A stretch of DNA of 37,433 nt. It comes from a virus. The number at the start of each line of letters is the position of its first letter. Position 1 is the stretch's first letter. Of the stretch, positions 15,477-24,252 are shown in pieces. A model generated the notes under the pieces. That model searched no databases. It saw only the letters and a program-made list of their open reading frames with translations, and was not told the origin of the DNA. The stretch spans positions 1-37,433 of IMG/VR virus record IMGVR_UViG_3300032893_000171. One strand, given 5' to 3'. A program made the translations under genes and the position numbers.

Positions 15477-18400
15477 CTAGACCGCAGCTCGGTCGCCACG
15501 CACGCCGCCGAGTTGTTTGTAGTTCAAGTATCCACTGCTCCGCCCCCAGTTGCCAACCAAAACTTCACAGTCGTTCCAGTAAATCTGGTGGGGCGAGGCA
15601 CTCAGAGATTTGAAAAAGTATAGCTGTCCTTTGTTGAACGTGAGGACCACGAGCTGCTTCTGATACGCGCCGCCGGTTGCAGGCAGCGTTACAGGCGATG
15701 GAGAGGTACCATCGAACGCCGTGATCGTCAGGGTCACAGGCTGTACGGCGGTATAGGCGATCACCACTCTCTGGATATGTGAATACCCGTTCAACTCGAA
15801 ACTTGTACCCTGCGTCTGCCATGTCTCGGCCGCCTCGGGAGTCGGCTGTGAAATCCATTCCACGTCGAAGAAGCGCCACGGGATGGAGTCCGTGGGCTCG
15901 ATGCGCACCAGATGGGCAATGAACGGCGTGTTGAACGAGTAGGCTTTCGACTGCTCGCCGTTGTGCTGCACCACGGGCGTGAAGGCGTGGGTCGTCAGGG
16001 TGTCGGCATCGCGCACGGCCAGCCCCTTGACGGTGTTGAAGGTGTCGCAGTGGAGGATGAATCCCTGCCACCAGGCCGCCGGGGCCGCCGTGTCGCCGTC
16101 GCCTGTCTGGTACCAGTCGGTGAAGCGGTCCACGATGGTTTCGGGCTTGGGGAGGAAGCTCGGCTGCCACACGTGGAGCTTGGTGGGCGACGAGATGACC
16201 GTGAAGTCGTCGGTCCAGGTTGCCATCAAGCCGAGGAAGTCCGAGAGTAGACCGCCACCAAGGGAGATCGCGTACTGCTGACGGGTGCTCGACTGCGGGA
16301 CGGTAGCGGCAGGGCCAAGGGGATTGCCGAACGCCATGGGAGTGACTTGCAGGTTCGAGGTCACGGGCGTGCAGTCGAGCCACAGGTCGCCCCATTGCTC
16401 CCCGGCACGCACGTCGCCCCCGTCCCATTCCATGGTGGCTACCACGCAGGAGATCGGCGTCGAGAGGTCGTTGTGGCGGTCCTGCTGCTGGGCCACGATG
16501 CCGTTGGTCGTGCCGTACATCAGCATCCCGTAGAGGGCGGTGCTCGTCTGCACCGTTCCCTCCTGCTGCTCGGGGTGGTAGACGGTAGACACGGCGGTCC
16601 CGTAGGCATCGAGCGACCAGGCTTTGCGTTTGCGGTCGTAGACCAGCGTGTGGTAGACGCCTGAGGAATCCTGATAGGTGGCGTAAAGGAAGCCGTTGCC
16701 GGTTTCGAGCCGGAAGCTGCCCGCACGCGAGTAGTCCGGCGGCTGGTAGGTCACTGAGCCGTAGGTGATGGACTCGCCAGCCACGCCTTCGTGGGGGAAC
16801 AGGTTATAGAGATCCGCGTCGGTCAGCGATCCCTCGGCGGTATCCCAGATGCCGTCCTTCGCCCACCAAGAGATCGAGGCTCCGTCGGTGCAGTGGCCGA
16901 AGGGGGCGGCGAGGCCACGCGCCACGGGTTGCTGCACGAAGGAGTAGCGGTCTATGCCATTCGGCTGGAAGTACATCCGCCACCAGCGCTCGGTGGACGC
17001 CACGTAGCTCACGCCGTCCATGATCTCTCCGCCCAAGAGAGGTTCTGAGGACGGCACGACCTCTTGGTTATATTTGTCCGGCGCTGAATCAGGTGCGTTG
17101 GCTTTCGATTCGTAGACGAAGCCGGGGCGCAGGGAATCCCCACAGGCGAATACCGTCCCGTTGGCGTCCGGCCCCCACATATAAGGCAGACGCTGTTGGG
17201 CCAGCGCAGGCTCGTAGATCGCCAGCGGGACGTTCGACTGCGCGCCTGCGTTCTCGACGAACTGGAACAGGTAGTTGCTGCCCGAGATCAGCGTAGGCCG
17301 CGTCTGGAGGGTATAGACGTTGGTCCCTCCGATCTTCACGAAGTTGCCGGGGAGATAGCGTAGCGCGTTGGTCGCGCCCGAGATCGTCACTTGCGCGATG
17401 GTCCCGCAGACGGCGGTGGCTGTGACGTTCAGCGGCAAGTCGATCGAGGGCCAGGGCTGGTAGTTGTCGAACTCCAGGGCGTCGCCAGCCAAGGCCGAGG
17501 CATCGGAGTAGTTGTCGAAGAAGGTCGCGGAGGTCGAAGGTGCCTGCCCGATGTAGCGCCACGAAGTCACGCTGCCGCCATAGCGGAACACATCCCAGGT
17601 GTCGATCTGCGGGTCGTAGGCTGCCGACGGGAGGTAAACGGTAGCCTGCTGGCGGCGGGGGTTGATACCGTAGCGGGTGGCCGGCGAGGGATTGCCCTTG
17701 GCTCCCGTGACGCTCGACCGGGGGCGCACGCGGTAGAGGTAAGGCGCGCCGGAGGGTCCCACGTCAGGCGAGTACCCACCCTGCACGTAGACCGAGTTGA
17801 ACGCCACGTTCAGCGGCCCCGAGGCGTTGATGAGCAGCCGCATGGAGTTGAAGTTCTCTAGGGTCCGCGACTGGTCGTTACCTACCCGAGTGAGTTCCGT
17901 CAGGGCGAACGACACCTCCGACCACTGGCTGGTCCCGGTGACCGACTGCGCTGAAGAGGACGTGGGACCCTGGTTGGCGGTCTCCGCCGCCTGCTCCTCG
18001 TCGATCTCTGCCCGCTGCGCTACGATCTGCGCGACGCCCAGCTGGGTCAGGCCGTTGGACACGCCGAGGGCAATGTCATTGGGCCGGATGGCTTTGAAGT
18101 AGAAGTTCTGGTCGAAGCTGGAGTCGCCTACGTCGAGCAGGATTTTGGCCTCGACGAGGTTATCGAGGTTGTCGATGTTGAGCGACAGGTGGAGGTAGTC
18201 CTGCGGCTGGGCCGTGGCCACGGCGAACGGGTTGACCGTCTGCGGAGAGGTCAGGGTGCCGATGCCAGCGCTGACCGAGAACTGGGCGTCGGCTGAGGAG
18301 ATGGCCTGGCCCACGGCAGCCCCCGGCAGGAACAGCTGAATCCCCGGCGCACCCTTGAGAGTGTCGGAGGTGGTATGCGCCCCGGCGGTCGAGGTCGTGA

Positions 18401-19985
18401 AGCAGACGGTGCCGTCGGGCCCGGTCTCGACATCCCAGACGTAGCACACTTCGGAGCCGATCTGGACGAGGGCTCCTCGGCGCAGGGAGGCCACCAGTGC
18501 CTCCTCGTAGATCGAGGTATCGTCGATGCCGGGACCGGAGCCGAGCACCGAGGGCACCACCACGCACTTGCCCGTGGTGCCCGAGAAGTATTGGATCGCC
18601 GAGATCGGCACCGAGGGCGGGATCGGCGGGAACACGTCCTGCACGGTGAAGACCTCTCCATGGATGACCACCTCCATGCCGCGCTGGTAGGAGCCGATGC
18701 CGGTCGCCTGCTTAAAGATCCCGCTCGCGCCGTTGTAGACGCAGAGGCTCTGGTTGTCCACCCACGAGGAGTAGTCGATCTCGATCGGGTAGGCACCCGC
18801 CGCCGAGAAGCTGACCACGAAGGTCTCGTCCCACGCCGCGCCTCCGCCGGGGCCGGATTCGTTAGTGCCCGCCACGCCGCCGTTGGTGAACTGGTAGCCG
18901 TTGACCGCCGTCTGCGTGTGATTGAAGAACGGGTCGGTGCGGTTGCCTGAGACCAGAGACGCCCCGGAGATGGCGAACACGATCCCGTCGTCGTGGTTGA
19001 TGGTGATCGTGTAACTGCCGGGGGCGGGCACGAACAGGCTGGCCACGACCACCATGTCCCAGTCCTGCGTGGCCCCCGACCAAGGCTGGAAGTAGCCGGT
19101 GATGGTGCCGCTGGCGTTGACCGAGGCCCACTCGATCGGCTGTACGTTAGGGTTGGTCGTGCCGTTGTACTGCGGCGGGTTGAAGAGCAGCGAGGTCCCG
19201 GAGGAGGTAGCCGACGCCGAGGCCGTCGAGAGCGGGTAGTAGCGCCCGAAGGCTCCCTTCTCGTTCGAGAGCCTTGGCCAGAAGTAGGCGACGACCGAGC
19301 CTGAGAGGTAGACCCCGGCGGCGAGGTTCGAGCCCCCAGTGACCTGCACGGTGGTCATGCCGGAGCCTGTCGGGTCGCTGAACACCCCCTGCACGCTGTC
19401 GGTGATGCGGTTGCCTACGGTAAAGGCGCTGGCCGTGCCGCCCGTGGTGTAGCTGCCGCCTGAGGGTTCGCCCATGGTAGCCGTGAAGAACTGGGAGACG
19501 CTGGCGTCCGGGGCCGTCTGAGGCTCGGCGATGCCTGCCGCTTGCTGGGTCACGGCATTGGAAGCCGAGGGGGCGGAGAACTTCTGGTAGTCCTGCGCGG
19601 TCGCCACGTACATGTATGGGTTGGGAGACTCGTCAGGCCGGAAGGGCAGCATCGAGGCCCCCAGAGGATGGCCGCCGCTCGACGCCATGGAGCCCACTTG
19701 GACTCCCGTGTCGAGCCAGATGCGGTCGGAGGCATCGCGGGCGAGGAACCGGGGACGGTCATCGGAGCCCAAGGTGGCGTAGGCCCGCAGGTCAGTGACC
19801 GCCGAGCCTCCAGTGGTGAACGACTGCGCCATGCCGGGGCGGGTGCGGAAGGAATTGTCGCTGACGGTACGGACGTTCTGGAGTGCCGGGTACTTGTTCG
19901 GCGGCAGGGCGTCGGGCACGGAGTTCAGCTTGACGCCGCCGTTCTGGTAGCGGAAGCCCTCTTTGGGCCGGGAATAGTCGGCCAT
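15477..19985 (-). CDS. Nozzle-like tail protein with PA14-like insert (1502 aa)
   Basis: A very long virion protein. The N-terminus (RYQNGGVKLNSVPDALPPNK then YPALQNVRTVSDNSFRTRPGM) has the style of podovirus nozzle/tail tubular proteins and other tail-hub proteins: a repeated SxPDALPxxxxxxLxNV...RPGM start used in beta-propeller-like tail proteins. Residues about 285-415 (EWASVNASGTITGYFQPWSG to VDNQSLCVYNG) look like a PA14/GLEYA-type sugar-binding domain with INHDDGIVFAI. A charged helix (AQRAEIDEEQAAETANQ) lies near 650. The C-terminal half contains blade-like segments with Trp (WWRMYFQPNGIDRYSF, IWDTAEGSLTDADLYN) and ends in beta-rich material. AGGAGGTGA precedes the ATG; the ATG overlaps the previous stop (TAATG). 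T7 gp12 is much shorter, so the assignment is tentative. Confidence 0.55.
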   Translation of the reverse strand: MADYSRPKEGFRYQNGGVKLNSVPDALPPNKYPALQNVRTVSDNSFRTRPGMAQSFTTGGSAVTDLRAYATLGSDDRPRFLARDASDRIWLDTGVQVGSMASSGGHPLGASMLPFRPDESPNPYMYVATAQDYQKFSAPSASNAVTQQAAGIAEPQTAPDASVSQFFTATMGEPSGGSYTTGGTASAFTVGNRITDSVQGVFSDPTGSGMTTVQVTGGSNLAAGVYLSGSVVAYFWPRLSNEKGAFGRYYPLSTASASATSSGTSLLFNPPQYNGTTNPNVQPIEWASVNASGTITGYFQPWSGATQDWDMVVVASLFVPAPGSYTITINHDDGIVFAISGASLVSGNRTDPFFNHTQTAVNGYQFTNGGVAGTNESGPGGGAAWDETFVVSFSAAGAYPIEIDYSSWVDNQSLCVYNGASGIFKQATGIGSYQRGMEVVIHGEVFTVQDVFPPIPPSVPISAIQYFSGTTGKCVVVPSVLGSGPGIDDTSIYEEALVASLRRGALVQIGSEVCYVWDVETGPDGTVCFTTSTAGAHTTSDTLKGAPGIQLFLPGAAVGQAISSADAQFSVSAGIGTLTSPQTVNPFAVATAQPQDYLHLSLNIDNLDNLVEAKILLDVGDSSFDQNFYFKAIRPNDIALGVSNGLTQLGVAQIVAQRAEIDEEQAAETANQGPTSSSAQSVTGTSQWSEVSFALTELTRVGNDQSRTLENFNSMRLLINASGPLNVAFNSVYVQGGYSPDVGPSGAPYLYRVRPRSSVTGAKGNPSPATRYGINPRRQQATVYLPSAAYDPQIDTWDVFRYGGSVTSWRYIGQAPSTSATFFDNYSDASALAGDALEFDNYQPWPSIDLPLNVTATAVCGTIAQVTISGATNALRYLPGNFVKIGGTNVYTLQTRPTLISGSNYLFQFVENAGAQSNVPLAIYEPALAQQRLPYMWGPDANGTVFACGDSLRPGFVYESKANAPDSAPDKYNQEVVPSSEPLLGGEIMDGVSYVASTERWWRMYFQPNGIDRYSFVQQPVARGLAAPFGHCTDGASISWWAKDGIWDTAEGSLTDADLYNLFPHEGVAGESITYGSVTYQPPDYSRAGSFRLETGNGFLYATYQDSSGVYHTLVYDRKRKAWSLDAYGTAVSTVYHPEQQEGTVQTSTALYGMLMYGTTNGIVAQQQDRHNDLSTPISCVVATMEWDGGDVRAGEQWGDLWLDCTPVTSNLQVTPMAFGNPLGPAATVPQSSTRQQYAISLGGGLLSDFLGLMATWTDDFTVISSPTKLHVWQPSFLPKPETIVDRFTDWYQTGDGDTAAPAAWWQGFILHCDTFNTVKGLAVRDADTLTTHAFTPVVQHNGEQSKAYSFNTPFIAHLVRIEPTDSIPWRFFDVEWISQPTPEAAETWQTQGTSFELNGYSHIQRVVIAYTAVQPVTLTITAFDGTSPSPVTLPATGGAYQKQLVVLTFNKGQLYFFKSLSASPHQIYWNDCEVLVGNWGRSSGYLNYKQLGGVRGDRAAV

Positions 19986-21811
19986 TACTGGTCACCTCCC
20001 GCTGCGGGGTCGGCGTCGGCGCTGTATCGGGGATTCATGTCCGCCTCCCGCTGGCTCAGGCCATAGAGGATCTTCGTGAACTCTCCCTGCTCGGCCAGCT
20101 TCGAGGAGTATAGCGCGGCCAGCTGCATGAAGCGCTGGAGAAGTGGCTCGGTGGCGAGGAACTCCGCGCCTCCCATCTTGAACGACGCCAGATGCTGCGC
20201 GTAGTCGATCATCACGTCGTAGACATCCTGCGTCAGGTTGAGGCAGTCGGTCGAATTGACCGGCACCGGAGCGTTCTCAACCACCGTCAGGGTGAGCGAG
20301 TAGTCGCCGGTGTCAGGCGGCGGGGAGAGCGCGACGAGGTTGAGCCCGGCGGTCAACATGGTCCCCGGTGCTCCCTGCGGCTGCCCCTGCCAGGTCGGCG
20401 TGTAGAGGTCTGCGGACCTCACGGCGTCGATCTGGAGCGGGACGTTTGAGGCCCGAGCGGCGAGCACCGCTGAGGCCGCAGCCAGCAGGGAGAGGCCTTG
20501 GCGATAGCGACCCTCACAATACTTCGCCCGCAGGAGGTCCTTGGCGTTCGACTCCCGGCCAAGGAGATCCGCCAAGGCCCCCCACTTGAGCACCCACGTC
20601 CAGTCGTCGGGCACCAGGAACGTGCTGGAGGAGAGGAGGGTAAGGGTGGCTCCGGCGTTCAGGGTGAGCAGGTCGTACTGGCCGGGCAGGGGAGGCACGT
20701 CGGCGTCGAAGGATAGCAAGGGCTCGGTCGATACCCGATAAAGGCTGGGCACACCCGGAGGCTGGACCGTGTAGCTCTGGTCGTAGGCCTGAATGCCCCA
20801 AGTGTCGTCCTGGAACATCGGGGACACTGCGCCCGAGCCTGCGACGTAGGCTACGCGCCGGAGGTCCAGCACGGTGTTCGGCAGGTAGATGCGATCCGGC
20901 GTCGCGCTGGTCACGCTGTGGGCCACGTTGCAGCCGGTGACACCCAGCATCTCGTTGTGGCGACGCTGCACGGCGTTGAGGATGTCGTCGAGGGAGAACT
21001 GCGCGGAGCCCGTCCACGGCCCCGAGCCGACAGCCGGCTCCAGCAGGTGGTACTCGATGATCGTGTAGAGATAGGAGTCGGTGACGGTCAGAGGCCGCAG
21101 GGTGTTCGGGGCCGTCGTCTGGCTGGTGATGTCGTAGAACACCGTCCCCTGCGTCGAGAGCATAGTGAAGTCGCCGCGCCAATAGGAGGCGAGGGCGTTC
21201 CAGGTGCGAAAGGCCTCTTGGAAGTAGTAGATCAGTTCCGCCAGCGACCAGAATTGCATGTTGGGGTCGTAGAGTCGGTTGGCCAGCTCCTGAAGGGCAA
21301 AGGAGAACGGGAACGGGCAGGGCTGCGTCCGCACCACCTGGATGTAAGGCGCGGAGGTCGAGCCGAGGAAGTTCGTGTCGCCGCCGTAGGTAGCTACGAT
21401 CGAGTCATTGCCCTGCGGCAGGAACGACGTGGTGACCGAGGCCTGGGACTGGCCGCCGCCGGAGGATGCCAGGGTAGCCGTGCCGATCGGCTGGCCATTC
21501 GAGGTGAAGGTTACGGTCCCAGTGGGGGATTGCGGCCCGGAGCCTCCCTGGACGGTGGCCGTGAGGGTCACCGCCTGACCGTAGTTCGAGGGGTTCAGGG
21601 AGCTGGAGACCACGTTGGTCGTGGCCTGCGGGCCTCCGAGGGACACCCAGAAGACGAGGGAGAGTTGATTAAGCCGGGTGTTGCCGCCGCCCGACTTCAG
21701 CGACGGAGCAGCGATGACCAGTGATTCCTGATTCAGCCGGGTGTTGCCGCCTGAGGAGGTCAGTTCGCTTGTGGCGATGACCAACGAGTCCTGGTTGAGT
21801 CGAACGGACAT
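19985..21811 (-). CDS. Ig-domain virion protein with N-terminal triple repeat (608 aa)
   Basis: Residues 4-57 hold three near-identical units, VRLNQDSLVIATSELTSSGG / TRLNQESLVIAAPSLKSGGG / TRLNQLSLVFWVSLGG, each about 20 residues. A bacterial Ig-like domain follows (about 65-160: VSSSLNPSNYGQAVTLTATV then GTVTFTSNGQPIGTATL and NDSIVATYGGDTNF), of the Big_3-type found in adhesins and tail proteins. From about residue 175 a helical segment occurs (FSLAELIYYFQEAFRTWN-like, actually WSLAELIYYFQEAFRTWNAL) followed by a mixed domain that I do not recognise, with several acidic-aromatic motifs. It lies between the lectin-like protein and the 1502-aa protein, with a short gap and TAATG overlap, so it is part of the tail operon. 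Probably a neck or fibre-attachment protein; the Ig domain may bind surface sugars. Confidence 0.6.
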   Translation of the reverse strand: MSVRLNQDSLVIATSELTSSGGNTRLNQESLVIAAPSLKSGGGNTRLNQLSLVFWVSLGGPQATTNVVSSSLNPSNYGQAVTLTATVQGGSGPQSPTGTVTFTSNGQPIGTATLASSGGGQSQASVTTSFLPQGNDSIVATYGGDTNFLGSTSAPYIQVVRTQPCPFPFSFALQELANRLYDPNMQFWSLAELIYYFQEAFRTWNALASYWRGDFTMLSTQGTVFYDITSQTTAPNTLRPLTVTDSYLYTIIEYHLLEPAVGSGPWTGSAQFSLDDILNAVQRRHNEMLGVTGCNVAHSVTSATPDRIYLPNTVLDLRRVAYVAGSGAVSPMFQDDTWGIQAYDQSYTVQPPGVPSLYRVSTEPLLSFDADVPPLPGQYDLLTLNAGATLTLLSSSTFLVPDDWTWVLKWGALADLLGRESNAKDLLRAKYCEGRYRQGLSLLAAASAVLAARASNVPLQIDAVRSADLYTPTWQGQPQGAPGTMLTAGLNLVALSPPPDTGDYSLTLTVVENAPVPVNSTDCLNLTQDVYDVMIDYAQHLASFKMGGAEFLATEPLLQRFMQLAALYSSKLAEQGEFTKILYGLSQREADMNPRYSADADPAAGGDQ

Positions 21812-21814
21812 TCA

Positions 21815-22906
21815 TCAGCCTTCCACCACTCCCACTTGAGCGGCGTCCGCGTTGGCTCCGGTCCAGGCGCTGCTCGTGTTGGGGTCATTCTGGAACACCG
21901 TGTCGTAATAGAGAGGGCTGGAGGTGATCGGGGGGAGGGCCGATCCCACGCCGTCGGTTGAGCCGCTGCGTACCATGAGCGATGGCGTGTGAGGGCCTGC
22001 GTCATCCCGGTAGAGGCTGCCTCGAGCCATGACCATCAGCGGGTTAGTCGTGAGGCCCGCCGTAGGCGGAGTGTAGGAGTCCTTGGTGCCGCCCGTGTTA
22101 TTGGCGTTGTAGTCGGAAGTGTTAGGGGGCGCGACTGCCGCGTTCTGCCAGTTGGCAGCCAGCCCCGTGGGCGTCCAGTTAGTGTAGAAACCCGCTTGGG
22201 TCGGGAGCTTCTGGATCAGCCGGGTGTCGTTGGTCGGCGGGGTGTTCAGGAACGCGCCGGTAGTGTCGAGGCACAGGAAGTCGTCGTAGCGCACCACGGC
22301 GAAGCCCGCGTTGGCCGTGTTGCCGAGGCCCACCTGCGTGGCGTAGGCGTTGGTCGTGGGAGCGGTGTTGAGCGACGAGGAGTTGATGACCGCCGAGGAG
22401 CTGCCGTTGAGGTTCAGCTGGACCGAGCCCGAGAAGCCGTTGAAGGTCACCTGGATCAACATGCCATACCAAGTGCCGGGGACGACCGTACCGTTCGGGG
22501 TCAGGGTCCCGATGGCGGCGTTGAGCGCCTGGCCGCCGCTGCCGGGGGCTAGGCCGTTCCCCCGGTAGAACTGAAGACCGCCGTTCGAGGTGACGGCCAG
22601 CGAGACCTGAAACTTGCCGCTGTCCCAGAAGGTCAGGAAGTCGTTGGGCGAGGACGTAGGCAGGCCGATGAACTTCACGCCCACCGGGACGATCAGGGAC
22701 GAGGGGGTGCCGACGAGGTTCCCTCGGGCGTAGTTGCTGGGGTTCACCGAGAGGCAGCCGACGGGGATGCCCGCCGCCGGCGAGGGGAACCGGGAGTCGG
22801 TGTTGATGACCGTCGGCGAGCCAGTGACGTTCGTCCACGGGTAGCTGGCGGTCAGGCCGAAGTTGTTGCCGTAGGAGTCGAAGGGGTCGCAGATCTGGTA
22901 GGCCAT
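21815..22906 (-). CDS. Lectin-like (ConA fold?) virion protein (363 aa)
   Basis: The N-terminal part (ICDPFDSYGNNFGLTASYPW) matches the start of a phage virion family that begins with a D-x-F-D-x-Y segment and continues in a concanavalin-A-like jelly roll. Residues about 70-190 show alternating beta strands (VGVKFIGLPTSSPNDFLTFW, FQVSLAVTSNGGLQFYRGNG, WYGMLIQVTFNGFSGSVQLN) as expected for such a fold. The end is Asn/Thr/Pro-rich, with WTGANADAAQVGVVEG. No signal peptide. The start is ATG 22906 two bases after the previous stop, with GGGAGGT about 11 nt upstream. The role is probably a decoration or fibre protein contacting the host surface; the fold is inferred from strand pattern, not from a search. 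Confidence 0.6.
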   Translation of the reverse strand: MAYQICDPFDSYGNNFGLTASYPWTNVTGSPTVINTDSRFPSPAAGIPVGCLSVNPSNYARGNLVGTPSSLIVPVGVKFIGLPTSSPNDFLTFWDSGKFQVSLAVTSNGGLQFYRGNGLAPGSGGQALNAAIGTLTPNGTVVPGTWYGMLIQVTFNGFSGSVQLNLNGSSSAVINSSSLNTAPTTNAYATQVGLGNTANAGFAVVRYDDFLCLDTTGAFLNTPPTNDTRLIQKLPTQAGFYTNWTPTGLAANWQNAAVAPPNTSDYNANNTGGTKDSYTPPTAGLTTNPLMVMARGSLYRDDAGPHTPSLMVRSGSTDGVGSALPPITSSPLYYDTVFQNDPNTSSAWTGANADAAQVGVVEG

Positions 22907-22907
22907 G

Positions 22908-23084
22908 CTATTTGTGACCTCCCTTGCGGCGAGATTTCTTCTTCGACTTCTTGCCGGGGCGGTTCATGCCGCGCTTGTTGGCTGTCGCGTAGAACACGCG
23001 CTTGCCCTTCTCCTCGCCATACTCCTTCTTCATGTTGGACATGACCTCGGAGCCGTGACCTTTGTAGTATTCCTTGACAGGCAT
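22908..23084 (-). CDS. Basic miniprotein (58 aa)
   Basis: ATG 23084 is preceded by AAGGAG about 7 nt upstream, and the frame ends at TAG 22908-22910. The 58 residues begin MPVKEYYKGHGSEVMSNMKK, continue EYGEEKGKRVFYATANKRGM, and end in a strongly basic tail (PGKKSKKKSRRKGGHK). I have seen proteins with a KEYYKGHGSEVM...FYATANK core in phage late regions, but no function is established that I know of. The positive tail could bind DNA or the capsid lumen. It lies 4 nt after another small gene and 1 nt before the lectin-like gene, so it is co-translated. Real gene by SD, spacing and conserved-looking sequence. Confidence 0.75.
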   Translation of the reverse strand: MPVKEYYKGHGSEVMSNMKKEYGEEKGKRVFYATANKRGMNRPGKKSKKKSRRKGGHK

Positions 23085-23088
23085 CGCG

Positions 23089-23241
23089 TTACTCCTTCTT
23101 CGGCTCCTCGGGTCTGCCGGTCTCAGAGTTGTGCCACTCCTCGTGCGTGCGCTCCTGCGCGAACGTCGGGCGCTCAGCGATCTCGCGGACGTTCATACCG
23201 TCGCGCTGGCAGGGCCACGGGTAACCTTCTTTGTTGGCCAT
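23089..23241 (-). CDS. Small phage ORF (50 aa)
   Basis: ATG 23241 with AAGGAG 7 nt upstream, stop TAA at 23089-23091. The product begins MANKEGYPWPCQRDGMNVRE and continues IAERPTFAQERTHEEWHNSE, ending in GRPEEPKKE. It is hydrophilic and acidic at its end, has one Cys, no membrane segment. No family recognised. It sits between the membrane protein gene at 23258 and the basic miniprotein, with gaps of 16 and 4 nt, so it belongs to the same operon. The GGAG-containing end of the gene provides the Shine-Dalgarno of its neighbour. Confidence 0.65.
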   Translation of the reverse strand: MANKEGYPWPCQRDGMNVREIAERPTFAQERTHEEWHNSETGRPEEPKKE

Positions 23242-23257
23242 CGGTATCTCCTTCTCC

Positions 23258-23599
23258 CTAAGGTACAGGGGTGATCGGTTGCAACAGCGTGGGATCGACC
23301 TTCACGGCAGCCGCAGCGTCGGCGGTCAGAGCCGCCTGCAACGCGGTTTCGAGGATGGCGATGTCGTCGAGCACCGTCTGGTTCAGGCCGGGGACGGTCT
23401 TCAGCTCGGCGATGACCCCCTGGAGGGTGGCGAGGACCACCGTTACCGTCACCGGGGTGCCCGAGCCGATGCCGTTCTTGATGATGACACCAAGCGTGGC
23501 CGAGACCGAGCCGAGGATGGTCCCGATCTTCGACGGCAGGCCCGGCAGGGTCTGGATGGCCGTAGCCACCAGCGATGCGATCAGCAGTGCTAGGGACAT
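23258..23599 (-). CDS. Small membrane-associated protein (113 aa)
   Basis: The start is ATG 23599, where TAATG joins it to the preceding stop; AAGGAGG is 6 nt upstream. An N-terminal hydrophobic segment (MSLALLIASLVATAIQTLPG, about residues 2-20) and a second weakly hydrophobic stretch (IGTILGSVSATLGVIIKNG, about 25-43) precede an amphipathic Ala/Asp/Val-rich helical part (VLDDIAILETALQAALTADA). It follows the lipoprotein gene in the lysis region, so it might be a holin-like or other envelope protein; the sequence alone does not decide it. A family name is not recognised. Confidence 0.6.
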   Translation of the reverse strand: MSLALLIASLVATAIQTLPGLPSKIGTILGSVSATLGVIIKNGIGSGTPVTVTVVLATLQGVIAELKTVPGLNQTVLDDIAILETALQAALTADAAAAVKVDPTLLQPITPVP

Positions 23600-23946
23600 T
23601 ACTTGCCTCCTTGGAGTTGGGTGGTGATGGCCGCCACGTCCGCCACCAGAGCGTTGATGGCCGCTGTCAAGGCCGCCGGGTTCGAGGTCGCTCCGGCGTG
23701 GTACGCCTGCCATGCAGCCTCAGCCACGTTGTAGTCCTGAATCGCCTGATTGACCACGGCTTTCTGCTGCGTGGCCAAGGCCGATCCCTTCACCGATTGG
23801 ATCGCTGCTTGGGCGTCCATCAGCGTGCGATAGCTCAGGGCGTCGAAGGAATTGATGGAGCCCGGCACGGGAGCCGTGACCGGGGATTTCGCGGCGCAGC
23901 CTGCGAGGCTCAGCGAGAGTAGCAGGAGCGCGAGTAGTCGTTTCAT
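23599..23946 (-). CDS. Small lipoprotein (115 aa)
   Basis: The start is ATG 23946 because AGGAGG lies 6 nt upstream; an in-frame ATG at 23961 would translate the Shine-Dalgarno itself as Arg-Arg. Residues 1-16 are a lipoprotein signal (MKRLLALLLLSLSLAGCAAK) with a classic LAGC lipobox, so Cys17 would be lipid-modified. The mature part is helical, Ala/Gln/Asn-rich (SYRTLMDAQAAIQSVKGSAL and similar), compatible with coiled coil. Position next to the SLT enzyme and small membrane ORFs is compatible with an outer-membrane spanin (o-spanin) role, but there is no Pro-rich stretch or overlap with an i-spanin, so it could equally be an exclusion or surface lipoprotein. Confidence 0.7.
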   Translation of the reverse strand: MKRLLALLLLSLSLAGCAAKSPVTAPVPGSINSFDALSYRTLMDAQAAIQSVKGSALATQQKAVVNQAIQDYNVAEAAWQAYHAGATSNPAALTAAINALVADVAAITTQLQGGK

Positions 23947-23957
23947 CGGGTACCTCC

Positions 23958-24242
23958 TCATTGATTTGGATTCTTGGAGCTATCGGGCACGAAAGCGCTT
24001 CTCGCCATTGGGGTATTGTTTGCCGCATCCGTAGCCGCAGGCAATAGTGCCATGAAGTCATCGACGTGCAGACACTCTTTCAGGTTGGGACAGGGATCAT
24101 TCGGCTTCGTCACCGCGATCTTCCCGTTGCAGTAGTCGTTGCCTGCCGTCGCGTCATACAGAATGCCAACGACAGGACCGCCCCAACCTAGCAGCACAAC
24201 CTTGTCGCCATTCTTTGCTTCACGTCCATTCGCGTAGTGCAT
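23958..24242 (-). CDS. Conserved-looking small phage protein (94 aa)
   Basis: ATG 24242 with GGAGG upstream (TGAGGAGG contains the previous stop). The product starts MHYANGREAKNGDKVVLLGW and contains VVGILYDATAGNDYCNGKIA then CPNLKECLHVDDFMALLPAA, ending Ser/Asn/Gln-rich. Three Cys residues (about 38, 51, 57) are present, and the NGDKVV and beta-turn pattern looks like a small SH3-like barrel. I remember similar YANGREAKNGDKV proteins in many phages, always uncharacterised. It lies between the SLT enzyme and the lipoprotein in the lysis region. No membrane segment or signal peptide. Confidence 0.7.
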   Translation of the reverse strand: MHYANGREAKNGDKVVLLGWGGPVVGILYDATAGNDYCNGKIAVTKPNDPCPNLKECLHVDDFMALLPAATDAANNTPMARSAFVPDSSKNPNQ

Positions 24243-24252
24243 GTTAGCCTCC

